A DNA stretch of 64,000 nt. Origin: Oncomelania hupensis (taxonomy: Eukaryota > Mollusca > Gastropoda > Littorinimorpha > Pomatiopsidae). This document shows, piece after piece, positions 20,133 through 29,440 of this stretch (its first letter is position 1; every line of letters begins with the position of its first letter). Made by a program: the position numbers and the translations under genes. The notes beneath the pieces were generated by a model. That model was not told the origin of the DNA and made no database searches. It worked only from the letters and a program-made list of their open reading frames with translations. The stretch covers positions 4,340,055 to 4,404,054 of the forward strand of contig CM072526.1 of assembly GCA_036898135.1 (NCBI GenBank), read 5' to 3'.

Positions 20133-20945
20133 AGGAATGTAAGGTGATACACCTTGGTAAGAAGAACCCAAATTATTACTACTTCATCAATGATGGCGTA
20201 ACCGCCAATTTGTTGGAAAGTACTCCGTGTGAGAAAGACTTGGGAGTCATTGTTGATAAAGATCTCTCTTTGAAGACCACATTAACGATGTTGTAAAAAG
20301 GGCCAACAGAATACCGGCGAAGTCAATAAGATCAACCACGTGTAAATGCAAAGAAATAATGGTCACTCTGGTCAAGGCCCTTGTTAGTTCCATACTCGAA
20401 TACGGGATTATGGTGCAGAGTCCAAAGTTTAAAAAAACATATTAACAAGATAGTCTGTACAAAGACTTTTTACCAGGAGCATCTTAGGGCTAAAAGACCT
20501 CCGTTACGAGGATAGGTAACAGTGCCTTAGGCTTCCGAGCCTTCAGCATAGACGTCTAAGAGGAAACATATTATTGAGGTGTTTAAAATCACATACAACA
20601 TGTATGACCCCAAAACCCACAAGGTTCTCCTCTGTGCTGGGTTGAAAGCTTTATAACCCGAGGTTACGAATATAAATTAACAAAAAATACTTGTCATAAT
20701 AGTTTGTACCTGCACTTTGTCCTTAACAGATTTACTAACACATGGAAAAGTCTGCCAAGGGATGCTGTCACAGTAGGTACCAGAAATGTAGTTAAAAACT
20801 GCCAAGGTAACTTTGTGTCAAACACTGTGTACTCCATTGACTTGGGTGGAGATTCCTTTAACCGCCTCTGGCAGGCAAATTTAATCAGACCACTGAAGCC
20901 TGCCAGTGTGACACATAACAAGTGTGTTCTTAAATGCACGCCGAT
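20133..20945 (+). pseudogene. CR1/L2-like reverse transcriptase C-terminal region
   Basis: Broken frames encode ECKVIHLGKKNPN, CEKDLGVIVDKDLSL, EIMVTLVKALVSSILEYG and SIDLGGDSFNRLWQANLIRP, in the order typical of the CR1/L2 C-terminus (K-V-M-H-x-G-K ... K-D-L-G-V-x-V-D ... L-E-Y-G). Several stops and one-base shifts are needed to read through. Confidence 0.8.
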
Positions 20946-20983
20946 CTAGAGGGCAAAAGGCTGATAGCCTACGATGCCATCAT

Positions 20984-21019
20984 TACTATACTATACTATA
21001 CTATACTATACTATACTAT
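20984..21019. repeat. (ACTAT)n, 3' tail of the CR1/L2-like element, left of the gypsy insertion
   Basis: Pentanucleotide array directly after the CR1/L2-like 3' end. ACTAT at 21015-21019 is the left target duplication of the gypsy element. Confidence 0.9.
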
Positions 21020-21660
21020 TGTTACACTCCGTTCGATGTTGGTGTTTTCCTTTATCAGTATCCGATTCAGCCCCAATGCTGAATTCCTGATAAGGTGTAA
21101 CTCAGATTCGTTTATCCACGCAACCCGTCCAAACAGCATACAAGTCACAAAGTCGACGTATGAAGTTTTCCACTTTTATTCAGCACACACCAACAACTGC
21201 ATACAATTCTCAACTCAACTCAACAACTTTCACAGCAACTCTTCAGCTTCACTATCAACAACAACCTCTCAACAACAGTGCGGCACACAATTTTATAATC
21301 TCTCTCTCTTTTCTCGAAAAATTTCGAACCCAGTAGACTAAAATGACGCACTACAGCCAATCAGAATTAAAGATCGTCATCACTGACTTACGTCATTCAT
21401 CTCTCCACACATACCCCGAACCTTCTCTTACTTCGACAATCGTCCCGAACCTTCGATCGATGGTAAACAAGGAAATCTAGAGTATTCTCCGACAATATCG
21501 ACCAACGAAAATTATCAACGTTATACAAAGCCTCTCCTAACAACAATGCAAACTCAAATCAAAGGTAAATAAACTCCATTATTGAATATTTTGCAAAACG
21601 AAACGATTAGATCTATCGTGCGCGCTTCCGACATACTTTCGTACGCGTTTCAACGTAACA
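21020..21660 (-). repeat. 3' LTR of gypsy copy 1 (641 bp)
   Basis: Plus-strand ends are TGTTACACTCC and CAACGTAACA, giving TG...CA with 5-6 bp inverted ends. It appears identical to the LTR at 27702-28342. The plus-strand reading frames inside it are shadows. Confidence 0.95.
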
Positions 21661-21672
21661 TAACCCCCCACT
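21661..21672 (-). other. Polypurine tract of gypsy copy 1
   Basis: Minus strand reads GAGTGGGGGGTTA immediately before the LTR start TGTTACG. The same tract is present at 40118 in copy 2. Confidence 0.75.
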
Positions 21673-22033
21673 CAAGAAGAAATTTACCTAATTTCTTTCA
21701 ACAACGTTGAAACGTAATGCACAAACAATGTACAGAATTAAAACTTACTTCAGACTGTTTCATTTACTGTCAATGTTCTCAGTTTATATACACAGAGTCA
21801 ATGTTCTTCCATCCGCAAGTCTATCTGGATATTGTCAATGTTCACAGTTAATTCACACAGAGTCAATGTTTCTCATCTGCAAATCTTTCTGGATACTGTC
21901 AATGTTCACAGATCATTTACCCAGTCAACGTTTTTCATTTTCAAGTCTGTCATTACCAATATTCTTAGTTTGTCCACACAGTCAATGTTCTTTCGTTCGC
22001 AAGGAATCGACGCCCTCGTCAGTTGCGGTCGTC

Positions 22034-23623
22034 GTTGTTGTTGCATCAATTTTTATTCATCAGATTAACATAAGTTGTACTGATGTAACATAAACAATTT
22101 ACAACATCTAACATGCGCACATCATAGATATTTTCCAAATTAAGTAATTAATTAATCAAACTATAGAAATCATGATACTACTAACATACACATACACTTT
22201 TAACAACATACATTCATTCCCTTGTAACAATTCATTGATTAAGAAATACACAAAGGAAAAAAAAAACAAAAAAACAAAAAACACCTTTCAACTTCACCTG
22301 TGAAGAACGAAGTACTTATAAATGTTATTTTGCGTCTTACAGAAAGTTGAAATTAGGCCTCCAGGCCCTTACCCCCCCCCTCCCCCTTCCATCCCCCCCC
22401 CTAACCTTCACCCCCCCTCCGCACACCCCATAAACAATGATAAAATAATCAATCAAAACTAAAACAAATTCAAATTCATAAATAATTCCCCCCACCCTCC
22501 TTCCCTTCCATCCAAAAATAAATAAATAAATAAATAACATATATTTATTGAAACTAATAATGCTTAATTAAATAAATTAGGTACAAAGAATAAACAGACA
22601 ATTACTAAACTAATTGTTAGAAGATATTTAGAAAAAATTGAATAATTCATGACTTCTAAGTAAATCTATGAGCATTAATCTCAATGACCAATCAGAATGA
22701 TCTTCTGGATATATAATACTTGAGATTGACATAGGTAGCTTTAATTTATTTAATCTAATGAGTAAAGGCTGAAAATGGTTATAATTTTGTTGACATTCAA
22801 ATATTAAGTGATTTACATTAAAAAATATACCACAATTACAAAGAACTGGAGGATTTATGAAACGAGCACGCCAAGCATTTAGCCTTAGTCTGTGAAATAA
22901 ACTGTTAATAATCTACCATGCGCACATCATAGATATTTTCCACATTATCAAACCATAAACATTATTATACTACTGACATACACACACATTTGTAACAACA
23001 TACATTCCTTTATAACAATTAGTTCACATTAAAAAAAATAAATAAAAAAAATTAAAAGAAATAAATAAACAGTGGAACCATTCAACTTCACCTGTGAAGA
23101 ACGAAGTATTTATAAATGTCATTTTACGTCTTACAGAAAGTTGAAGTTTGGCCTCCAAGCCCCTACACCTCCACACAATAAAAAAAAATAATAATAATCA
23201 TAATAATAATAATAATATTTAAAAAAATAATAATAATGAAATTAAAAATGATAAAATAATAATAATTATTATTATTTATTAAAAAGAACTAAAAAATAAA
23301 ATAAAATTAAATTAAAAACTCAACATTAAAACAAATTAATAAATAATTCCCCCCCTCCCCCCCTCCTGACCTTCCCTCCTCTCCCAAACCAAAATAAATA
23401 ATTAATAAATATTTATTGAAACTAATAATGCTTAATTAAATAAAATAGGAAAATAGGTACAAAAAATTAAATGTAATAAAAAAGGCCAGACTAGTTGTAA
23501 AAAAATTAAAACAACAAACAAACAAACCATTAGAAGAATAATTCATGACTTAATGAAATCTATGATCAAACAAACAAAACATTAGAAGAAATTGAATAAT
23601 TCATGGCTTCTAATTAAATCTAT
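22034..23623 (-). mobile_element. Family N non-LTR insertion in the 3' region of gypsy copy 1
   Basis: Gypsy copy 2 reads GCGGTCGTCATCGGCCC without interruption at 40485-40501. In copy 1, 1590 bp separate GCGGTCGTC from GTCATCGGCCC. Minus strand: the insert ends at 22034 with GATGAATAAAAATTGATGCA and CAAC repeats. It contains two tandem copies of the same 3' region (22034-22905 and 22906-23623), each with the CTTCACCTGTGAAG segment and C-rich tracts. Only GTC is duplicated at the junctions. The insertion replaces the last ~14 codons of the gypsy frame with an early stop. Confidence 0.8.
22640..22915 (-). pseudogene. Family N C-terminal zinc-finger-like end of an RT polyprotein
   Basis: Minus strand encodes RLRLNAWRARFINPPVLCNC followed by GIFFNVNHLIFECQ, giving C-x1-C-x7-H-x4-C. 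This is the C-terminal Cys/His motif placed after the RT thumb in several non-LTR clades. It continues through SIIYPEDHSDWSLRL to a stop near the 3' UTR. It identifies family N as a coding non-LTR element rather than a SINE. The clade is undetermined. Confidence 0.6.
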
Positions 23624-26600
23624 GTCATCGGCCCAGGGTCAAAGACGATGATCACGTGGGCTTCCCTGGAATCATTGCGTCCTCCGTTGTCTTTTTCTTC
23701 CGTCGGATGTCCGACGCAGTCGACGTTGTCAGCTCCCAGAATGCATTCGCTGGGTCTCACGGTCAGGTTGGCTTCTGCGGGACGGTGGAACAGCTCCCTC
23801 AAGGTCTGGGTGTAGACTTCATGTTCGACCAAAGTCGTAGAGCCTGGGACATCGCTGAAGCTATGGGGAAATTCGCCCATAAGGTCCTTGAGCTCCAACT
23901 TTTGACCTTCCGTCAAGCCTGGTCCTAGCTTAACGTCATCGATGCCTTCTTTGCTGTGGAAGTCTCCAAGTTCCAACAGTTCTTCGCTGTCAAAGCTGTC
24001 GTCGGTCACAGCTGCTGTTGCTGCATGTACAGTCTCTGGCGGCCTCTCCACGTACAGCTTAAGGAGGTTGGCGTGGTATATTTTGGAATGCTGGCCGACC
24101 TTCACCTTATAGTCGTTGATCCCCACCACGGTCTCCACTTCGTACGGGCCTCTCCACTGCATCAGCAACTTATTATGATCGGTAGGTAGCAGCACCAGCA
24201 CTTTGTTGCCAGGTTTGAACTTCCTGTTCACAGCCCTACGATCATAGTAGTGCTTTCCACAGTCTTGGGACTTCTTCAGGTTTTCTCTGGCTATATCGAG
24301 AGTCTGCTCAAGCTTCTCCCGTAGCTCTAACACGTACTGGTAGCTGTTCTTCACCTCTGGGGTGTCTACTTCTTTCGTCCACAGTTCTTTTAGGATGTGC
24401 ATCGGCCCTCGGATGGTTCTTCCGTACAGCAGCTCGAACGGAGAAAAGCCGGTGGACTCCTGCGGTACTTCTCTGTAGGCGAAAAGTAAGGCGTTGATGT
24501 AGCGATGCCATTGTCTGGGCTGCTCGCTGCACAGTTTCTTCAGGGTGGACTTCAGCGTAGCATTGAACTTCTCGACAAGCCCGTTGCACATCGGATGGTA
24601 GGGTGTCGTAGTCAAATGCCGGATGCTCAGCAGTCTGTTGACCTCCTTCATACAGTCAGAGACGAACTGTGTCCCGAGGTCTGTCAGAATTTCTTCAGGC
24701 ACTCCAAGTCTACTGAACATGTCCACTAGTGCCTCTGCTACAGATTCAGTGTCAATCTTCTTCAGTGGCACTGCTTCTGGGTACCGAGTCGCATAGTCCA
24801 CTAAAGTCAGTACCCACCGATGACCTTCTTCACTCGGAGGTCTTATTTCGCCGATTAAGTCTAAGGCCACCCTCTTGAAAGGTCGGTCGATCAGAGGCAT
24901 CCTCTGCATAGGCACTTTCGGGACCCTTCCTCGAGGTATGGTCTTCTGGCAAATGTCACACGATCGGCAGAAACGGCTGACGTCCGCATGAAGTCCTGGC
25001 CAGTAGAACACCGCCTGGATTCTATCCGACGTCTTCTTGATACCCAGGTGACCTCCCATGATCGAGTCATGCGCTACTTCCATCACCTGGCGCCTTAGAG
25101 GTAACGGTACCAATACTTGACGTAGTGGTTTCCCTCCGTTGACCCTCGGGTGCTGGAAGATTCGATACAGGATCTTGGCCTTCACCTCAAAATAGACCGT
25201 ACCACTGCCTTTGGTCACGTGGTCTTGGCGGTTCCTGTACTTGTTTAAAGTGCTGTCAGCTTCATGGAGCTGGATCAGCTTATCTCTGTCCACGATGGCA
25301 GCTTTGGAGTTGTCGGCGACCTTCAGTGGCGTAGACGTCTTGTCTCTCTTGGCCTGGGCCCTGGTTGTAACGGCACCGACGATCTCTGGTCGGCAGGGCT
25401 GAGCCGGAGTAACCACATTGTCCCGTAGCAGCTCTGTAAGGTCTCCATCGGGAAATGGCAATGGATCCTCCTCCACAACTTCGACGCGTTGGGTTGAGGC
25501 AGGACTCCACTCTGGATCTGGGTTGTCGGGTCGTCTCGCGCCGTCGATATTCCCGATCATCAAATCATACAGCGGCTTCTTCAGGCAAACCGCTTCGACT
25601 TCGCCTATGTAGAAAGGGGTGTTGACATGAATTTTCGCAACTGGCGCTTTCAAACATTTGCTGTCGGCCATAAGTGTCCATTTTGAATCGCCAGTGAACT
25701 GTTCTTTAGCGATTAGGTCTTCTCTGACGATGACCCCTCTACAGCCAGAGTCTCTTAAGACAGTCACTTCATGATTTCCGACGCGTCCCTTTGAAACAGG
25801 CATGTTCTGGACGGTCACAGCTGCGCTGGCGACGACGGGGATGGATTTTCCGTTGGCAAGAAGAAGTTGGCCATCGGTCATGCACTCTTGCACGTCCGCA
25901 GGGGTAGCTGTGCGTTCGGTCTCACTCGGAAGAATGACGCTCCCGCCGCACACCTGATGGTCAGATCTACTGGTTTGCCGTTGATTGGAAAACCGCCTCT
26001 GCCGGTTGCTCGCCGCTGCGTTGTCCGTACTGCTCCGCTGTCCGCTACTTTTGTTTTGAGGACAGTTAGAAGCTCTGTGGTCTGTAGCGTTGCAGGTGAA
26101 ACAGCCCCTTGAATGCCCTTCCCTGGGAGGAGGCGTGGAGTCTGTCTGTCTCTGGCTCGTCTGGCTTCCCTGGATCTGGTTCACATGGTTTCCAGTCTTC
26201 TGAAAATGTTTCGTCGCGCTGGGTGGCCCCAGGGTTTTCCCATGAGCGATGAGATATCTTTCAGCAGCCTCAGTCACATCTTTAAGCGTCTGCAGCTTTT
26301 GTTCTTCTAAATGGGTCGCTAGGTCCTTGTGACAGGCATTGAGAAATTGTTCTTTTACAATCAGGTCATGGAGACTGTCGTAAGACTTCATTTCGCCTGA
26401 TAACTCCACCCACTTGTGTAGATATGACGACAGGCGCTCCACAAACTGCTTTGGCGTCTCGTCTGACTTAGGCCGGCATTCACGGAAGCGTTTACGGTAG
26501 CCCTTCTCTGTAAAGTTGTAGCACTGCAACAGGGCCTCTTTCAAGACGTCGTAGTTTTTGGCGTCATCGTTCGACAGTCTGGTGTAAACTTCGAGAGCTT

Positions 26601-27138
26601 GCCCCGTCAGAAGTGCACTCAGTCGAATCGCCCAGTCTCGAGGTTGCCAATTAGAGCTTTCAGCGAACCTTTCGAATCTCGCCAGATAACTGTCAATCTG
26701 GTCCTTCCCGTCGACGAAAGCTGGCAATTTTGGAGCCGTGTTGTCACTGATAACTTGTGGCGCATGCTGCTGTTGCTGGATGCGCGCCAACTCTAGTTGG
26801 AACTGCCGATCAGCTTCTCTTTCCTCACGCCTGCGCTCATCTTCTCTTTCTTTACGCTGCTCTTCTCTTTCTTCACGGCGACGTTGTTCTTCCCTTTCTT
26901 CTCGACGTCGCTGCTCCTCTAATTCTAGACGCTTCTGTTCTAATTCTATTTCTTTTTCTAGACGCTTCTCTTCCAATTCTCGTTCTTCACGGCGACGCTG
27001 CTCTTCTAATTCTCGTTCTTCACGGCGACGCTGCTCTTCTCTTTCTTCACGCAATATTCTCTCCTGGCATTTGACGTACTCCGTCAGCTGTTTGCCTTTT
27101 AGATTTAGTTCAACCCCTTTCTGCCAGAAGTCAGCCAT
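23620..27138 (-). CDS. Gag-protease-integrase polyprotein of gypsy copy 1, with RT remnants at the C-terminus
   Basis: A single intact frame of 1172 residues. Residues ~20-125 are an E/R-rich coiled coil; ~135-305 are a gag capsid-like domain. A CCHC knuckle (CFTCNATDHRASNC) is at 346-359. An aspartic protease site VLRDSG has its catalytic Asp at ~463 (DSG rather than the commoner DTG). The integrase has an HHCC zinc domain from H690 (HDSIMGGHLG ... CRSCDIC), catalytic D760, D820 and E856 (D-x59-D-x35-E), and a GPY-type module (MQWRGPYEVETVVG) near 1040. Residues ~1080-1145 are RT scraps: LMGEFPHSFSDVPGSTTLVE joined to LRELFHRPAEANLTV and ADNVDCVGH. The RT active site and all RNase H are missing. 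Product of an active relative: virus-like particle, maturation and cDNA integration. The stop is supplied by the family N insertion; copy 2 reads further. Confidence 0.95.
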   Translation of the reverse strand: MADFWQKGVELNLKGKQLTEYVKCQERILREEREEQRRREERELEEQRRREERELEEKRLEKEIELEQKRLELEEQRRREEREEQRRREEREEQRKEREDERRREEREADRQFQLELARIQQQQHAPQVISDNTAPKLPAFVDGKDQIDSYLARFERFAESSNWQPRDWAIRLSALLTGQALEVYTRLSNDDAKNYDVLKEALLQCYNFTEKGYRKRFRECRPKSDETPKQFVERLSSYLHKWVELSGEMKSYDSLHDLIVKEQFLNACHKDLATHLEEQKLQTLKDVTEAAERYLIAHGKTLGPPSATKHFQKTGNHVNQIQGSQTSQRQTDSTPPPREGHSRGCFTCNATDHRASNCPQNKSSGQRSSTDNAAASNRQRRFSNQRQTSRSDHQVCGGSVILPSETERTATPADVQECMTDGQLLLANGKSIPVVASAAVTVQNMPVSKGRVGNHEVTVLRDSGCRGVIVREDLIAKEQFTGDSKWTLMADSKCLKAPVAKIHVNTPFYIGEVEAVCLKKPLYDLMIGNIDGARRPDNPDPEWSPASTQRVEVVEEDPLPFPDGDLTELLRDNVVTPAQPCRPEIVGAVTTRAQAKRDKTSTPLKVADNSKAAIVDRDKLIQLHEADSTLNKYRNRQDHVTKGSGTVYFEVKAKILYRIFQHPRVNGGKPLRQVLVPLPLRRQVMEVAHDSIMGGHLGIKKTSDRIQAVFYWPGLHADVSRFCRSCDICQKTIPRGRVPKVPMQRMPLIDRPFKRVALDLIGEIRPPSEEGHRWVLTLVDYATRYPEAVPLKKIDTESVAEALVDMFSRLGVPEEILTDLGTQFVSDCMKEVNRLLSIRHLTTTPYHPMCNGLVEKFNATLKSTLKKLCSEQPRQWHRYINALLFAYREVPQESTGFSPFELLYGRTIRGPMHILKELWTKEVDTPEVKNSYQYVLELREKLEQTLDIARENLKKSQDCGKHYYDRRAVNRKFKPGNKVLVLLPTDHNKLLMQWRGPYEVETVVGINDYKVKVGQHSKIYHANLLKLYVERPPETVHAATAAVTDDSFDSEELLELGDFHSKEGIDDVKLGPGLTEGQKLELKDLMGEFPHSFSDVPGSTTLVEHEVYTQTLRELFHRPAEANLTVRPSECILGADNVDCVGHPTEEKDNGGRNDSREAHVIIVFDPGPMT

Positions 27139-27290
27139 CTTGATGCTTCTGGAAAGTTCTTTTCTAGAAGGTTCTTTTCTGGAAAGTTCTTTTTCTAGAA
27201 AGTTCTTGACTGTAGAGTTCTTTCTCTGGAAAGTTCTTGACTGTGCTGTACCTTTCTAGACTGTTCTAGAACAGCACGCTTTCTGCAGTA
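27139..27290 (-). repeat. Leader tandem repeats of gypsy copy 1
   Basis: Imperfect units of about 16-20 bp carrying GGAAAGTTCTTTTCT-like words precede gag. Copy 2 has a different number (43978-44110), so the leader varies in length between copies. Confidence 0.7.
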
Positions 27291-27515
27291 GCGCTGATGC
27301 TTGTCACTAGTCGCCTTCGCTGACGCAGGCCCCGCTGTCCTCGTCGTATGCGACGCTGCACCACGCTGGTGTTGATGTATACGCTCCTGTGCTGAAGTAG
27401 ACGCGACGTCCGCTCGCCGCTCTCTGTAACACTGGCGATGTAGCTCCGAGACTGTCCCTCGACGTAGTCCTGCGGCAGCCACGTAGTCCCGCTCTGTTGT
27501 TCGCTCACGAAGCAA
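27195..27515 (-). CDS. Leader-region open frame upstream of gag, doubtful
   Basis: A 106-codon minus-strand frame, starting MLRERTTERDYVAAAGLRRG, lies between the primer-binding site and gag. It is also open in copy 2 (43950-44372) with several substitutions and a different C-terminus. Its 3' part overlaps a run of imperfect AGAACTTTCCAGAAAAG repeats. It has no recognisable domain. It may be an accessory or upstream frame, or simply stop-poor leader. Confidence 0.3.
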   Translation of the reverse strand: MLRERTTERDYVAAAGLRRGTVSELHRQCYRERRADVASTSAQERIHQHQRGAASHTTRTAGPASAKATSDKHQRYCRKRAVLEQSRKVQHSQELSRERTLQSRTF

Positions 27516-27682
27516 CTCTTCGGCGACTACACGCCCTTGCAGTCAACCCGAACCTATCGGTGATGTAGTCCCAGTATGTTGGCCCCTCTCGACGCAACTC
27601 GTTGGCGGCTACCCTCGATGACTGCCTCTCGTAACGTTGACTCGCTTGTTGTAGCAGTTGAACCCTTGGCTATGGCGTGAAT

Positions 27683-27701
27683 CGCGGCTTGACCCCCAAA
27701 A
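27683..27701 (-). other. Candidate primer-binding site of gypsy copy 1
   Basis: Minus strand next to the 5' LTR reads TTT then TGGGGGTCAAGCCGCG, a TGG-initial sequence in the right place. The same bases precede the LTR in copy 2. I cannot name the tRNA. Confidence 0.6.
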
Positions 27702-28342
27702 TGTTACACTCCGTTCGATGTTGGTGTTTTCCTTTATCAGTATCCGATTCAGCCCCAATGCTGAATTCCTGATAAGGTGTAACTCAGATTCGTTTATCCA
27801 CGCAACCCGTCCAAACAGCATACAAGTCACAAAGTCGACGTATGAAGTTTTCCACTTTTATTCAGCACACACCAACAACTGCATACAATTCTCAACTCAA
27901 CTCAACAACTTTCACAGCAACTCTTCAGCTTCACTATCAACAACAACCTCTCAACAACAGTGCGGCACACAATTTTATAATCTCTCTCTCTTTTCTCGAA
28001 AAATTTCGAACCCAGTAGACTAAAATGACGCACTACAGCCAATCAGAATTAAAGATCGTCATCACTGACTTACGTCATTCATCTCTCCACACATACCCCG
28101 AACCTTCTCTTACTTCGACAATCGTCCCGAACCTTCGATCGATGGTAAACAAGGAAATCTAGAGTATTCTCCGACAATATCGACCAACGAAAATTATCAA
28201 CGTTATACAAAGCCTCTCCTAACAACAATGCAAACTCAAATCAAAGGTAAATAAACTCCATTATTGAATATTTTGCAAAACGAAACGATTAGATCTATCG
28301 TGCGCGCTTCCGACATACTTTCGTACGCGTTTCAACGTAACA
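27702..28342 (-). repeat. 5' LTR of gypsy copy 1 (641 bp)
   Basis: On the minus strand it contains TATAAAA (27973-27979) and, about 115 bases downstream, AATAAA (27857-27862), a sensible promoter/polyadenylation pair for U3-R. It looks identical to 21020-21660. Confidence 0.95.
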
Positions 28343-28401
28343 ACTATACTATACTATACTATACTATACTATACTATACTATACTATACTATACTATACT
28401 A
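28343..28401. repeat. (ACTAT)n, right part of the CR1/L2-like tail
   Basis: Continuation of the array interrupted by the gypsy element. It begins with the right target duplication ACTAT. Confidence 0.9.
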
Positions 28402-28439
28402 AAAACAAATCACACAATAAGAAACACCTGCATATCTTG

Positions 28440-28526
28440 ATACATTTTTTTAAACTTTAAGCCAGTTGATGCATTTGCACAAACTTTGAACTGAAGTCTT
28501 TAGGAAAAAAGCGCTATATAAATACC

Positions 28527-28603
<77 letters not shown>

Positions 28604-28628
28604 TTGATCCTACTATCTGGTGTAAATG

Positions 28629-28697
<69 letters not shown>
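28440..28697. repeat. SINE-like 3' end with two (TTA)n arrays
   Basis: AAAAAGCGCTATATAAATAC at 28506-28525, the recurrent SINE 3' motif, runs into (TTA)n (28528-28602). A second array (28630-28697) is followed by the same ACTTGATCCTACTATC as the first, so the tail region was locally duplicated. Confidence 0.75.
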
Positions 28698-28699
<2 letters not shown>

Positions 28700-28739
28700 T
28701 TGATCCTACTATCCTACATTTAAAAATAAAATAAAAGCA

Positions 28740-29440
28740 GTGTGCTCTTGCTCACATGAATCAAGCAGCTTATAACATTGTGCTCTTTCCTGCGTACTAA
28801 ACTAAACCTGGGGTCTTCGCGGACGGTTTACTTTGCCTCTGGTTTTGTCACGGGCGTATTCTGCCCCGTGGCTTATGGGTGGATCGTTCACCAAGAACGC
28901 CGATGACCCAGTTTGGAATAAAATGATCCCGTGGTGAGAAAGAAAAAGTGACTGTCCCTCTGAACAGTACGATTGCGTTGGTAGTTCTGAGTTGATTTGG
29001 ATATGTCCCTATCCTCTTTCACCCCTGGGATTGATATTCCCGTGTGTTATATTGCTCCTGGTGGATGTAGTCGTTTAACTTCGTTGTTTGTTCGAAAGGT
29101 CTCTGTGTACCTTCTCTGTCGTATGAGCTGGCGAATTGTATGGTCGGGAGGGTTGTATCAGGGCCAGTTCTGTACACGCCATTGTGGTACGTCGAGTTAG
29201 TACAAGGACTACTCCACTAATAGGTATTACGGATGCAAGAGAAGGTAACTCTTCCGAGCGGATCGAGATTTCCGGGAAACCTAACTCTAATTTTACCACT
29301 GATACCAGGGTCAGATTACGGTCTCAAACGGCTATGTATAGTGGTTCTTTCTAAAACAGATGACCAATAACGAAAGGGGAGACATTGGCGCAGGACTGCA
29401 ACTACATTTTTGGGGGGAGCAGCTTCAACTTCGTAAAATA
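28740..29440. other. Unassigned moderate-GC segment, no recognised gene
   Basis: Compositionally less A/T-rich than its surroundings. Overlapping short plus frames (28997-29200 and 29136-29354) have no recognisable domain. It could be the remains of a transposon or an exon-poor host region. Confidence 0.3.

Larger units (their letters stand above)
15672..20985 (+). mobile_element. CR1/L2-like non-LTR retrotransposon, fragmented host of the nest
   Basis: Plus-strand pieces occur in the correct order: endonuclease start (15672-15835), RT (15860-16052), RT with FADD (16285-16480) and C-terminal region (20133-20945). They are separated by a SINE and an RTE-like composite. The element ends in a short hairpin (GGCTGATAGCC, 20961-20971) and an (ACTAT)n tail that continues on the far side of the gypsy element at 28343. 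Stops and frameshifts mark it as old. CR1 versus L2 cannot be settled by eye. Confidence 0.8.
21020..28342 (-). mobile_element. Ty3/gypsy-type LTR retrotransposon, copy 1 (7323 bp), RT-deleted, INT-before-RT order
   Basis: Two 641 bp LTRs with no difference that I can see enclose one long minus-strand gag-pro-int frame. The element lies in an (ACTAT)n tract, with ACTAT on both sides as a 5 bp target duplication (ambiguous inside the repeat but consistent). Minus-strand order: 5' LTR, candidate primer-binding site, leader, gag, protease, integrase, RT remnants, 3' UTR, polypurine tract, 3' LTR. A family N insertion sits in the 3' UTR. Identical LTRs imply a very recent insertion. Confidence 0.95.

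Noticed and set aside
23656..27259. Plus-strand frames across the gypsy coding region
   Set aside because: They are shadows of the minus-strand gag-pro-int frame, which carries the domain motifs. The same holds for 40588-43982.
21020..28342. An env gene or retrovirus-like organisation
   Set aside because: There is no frame after the RT remnants in either copy, no signal peptide or transmembrane segment, and only a short 3' UTR before the polypurine tract.
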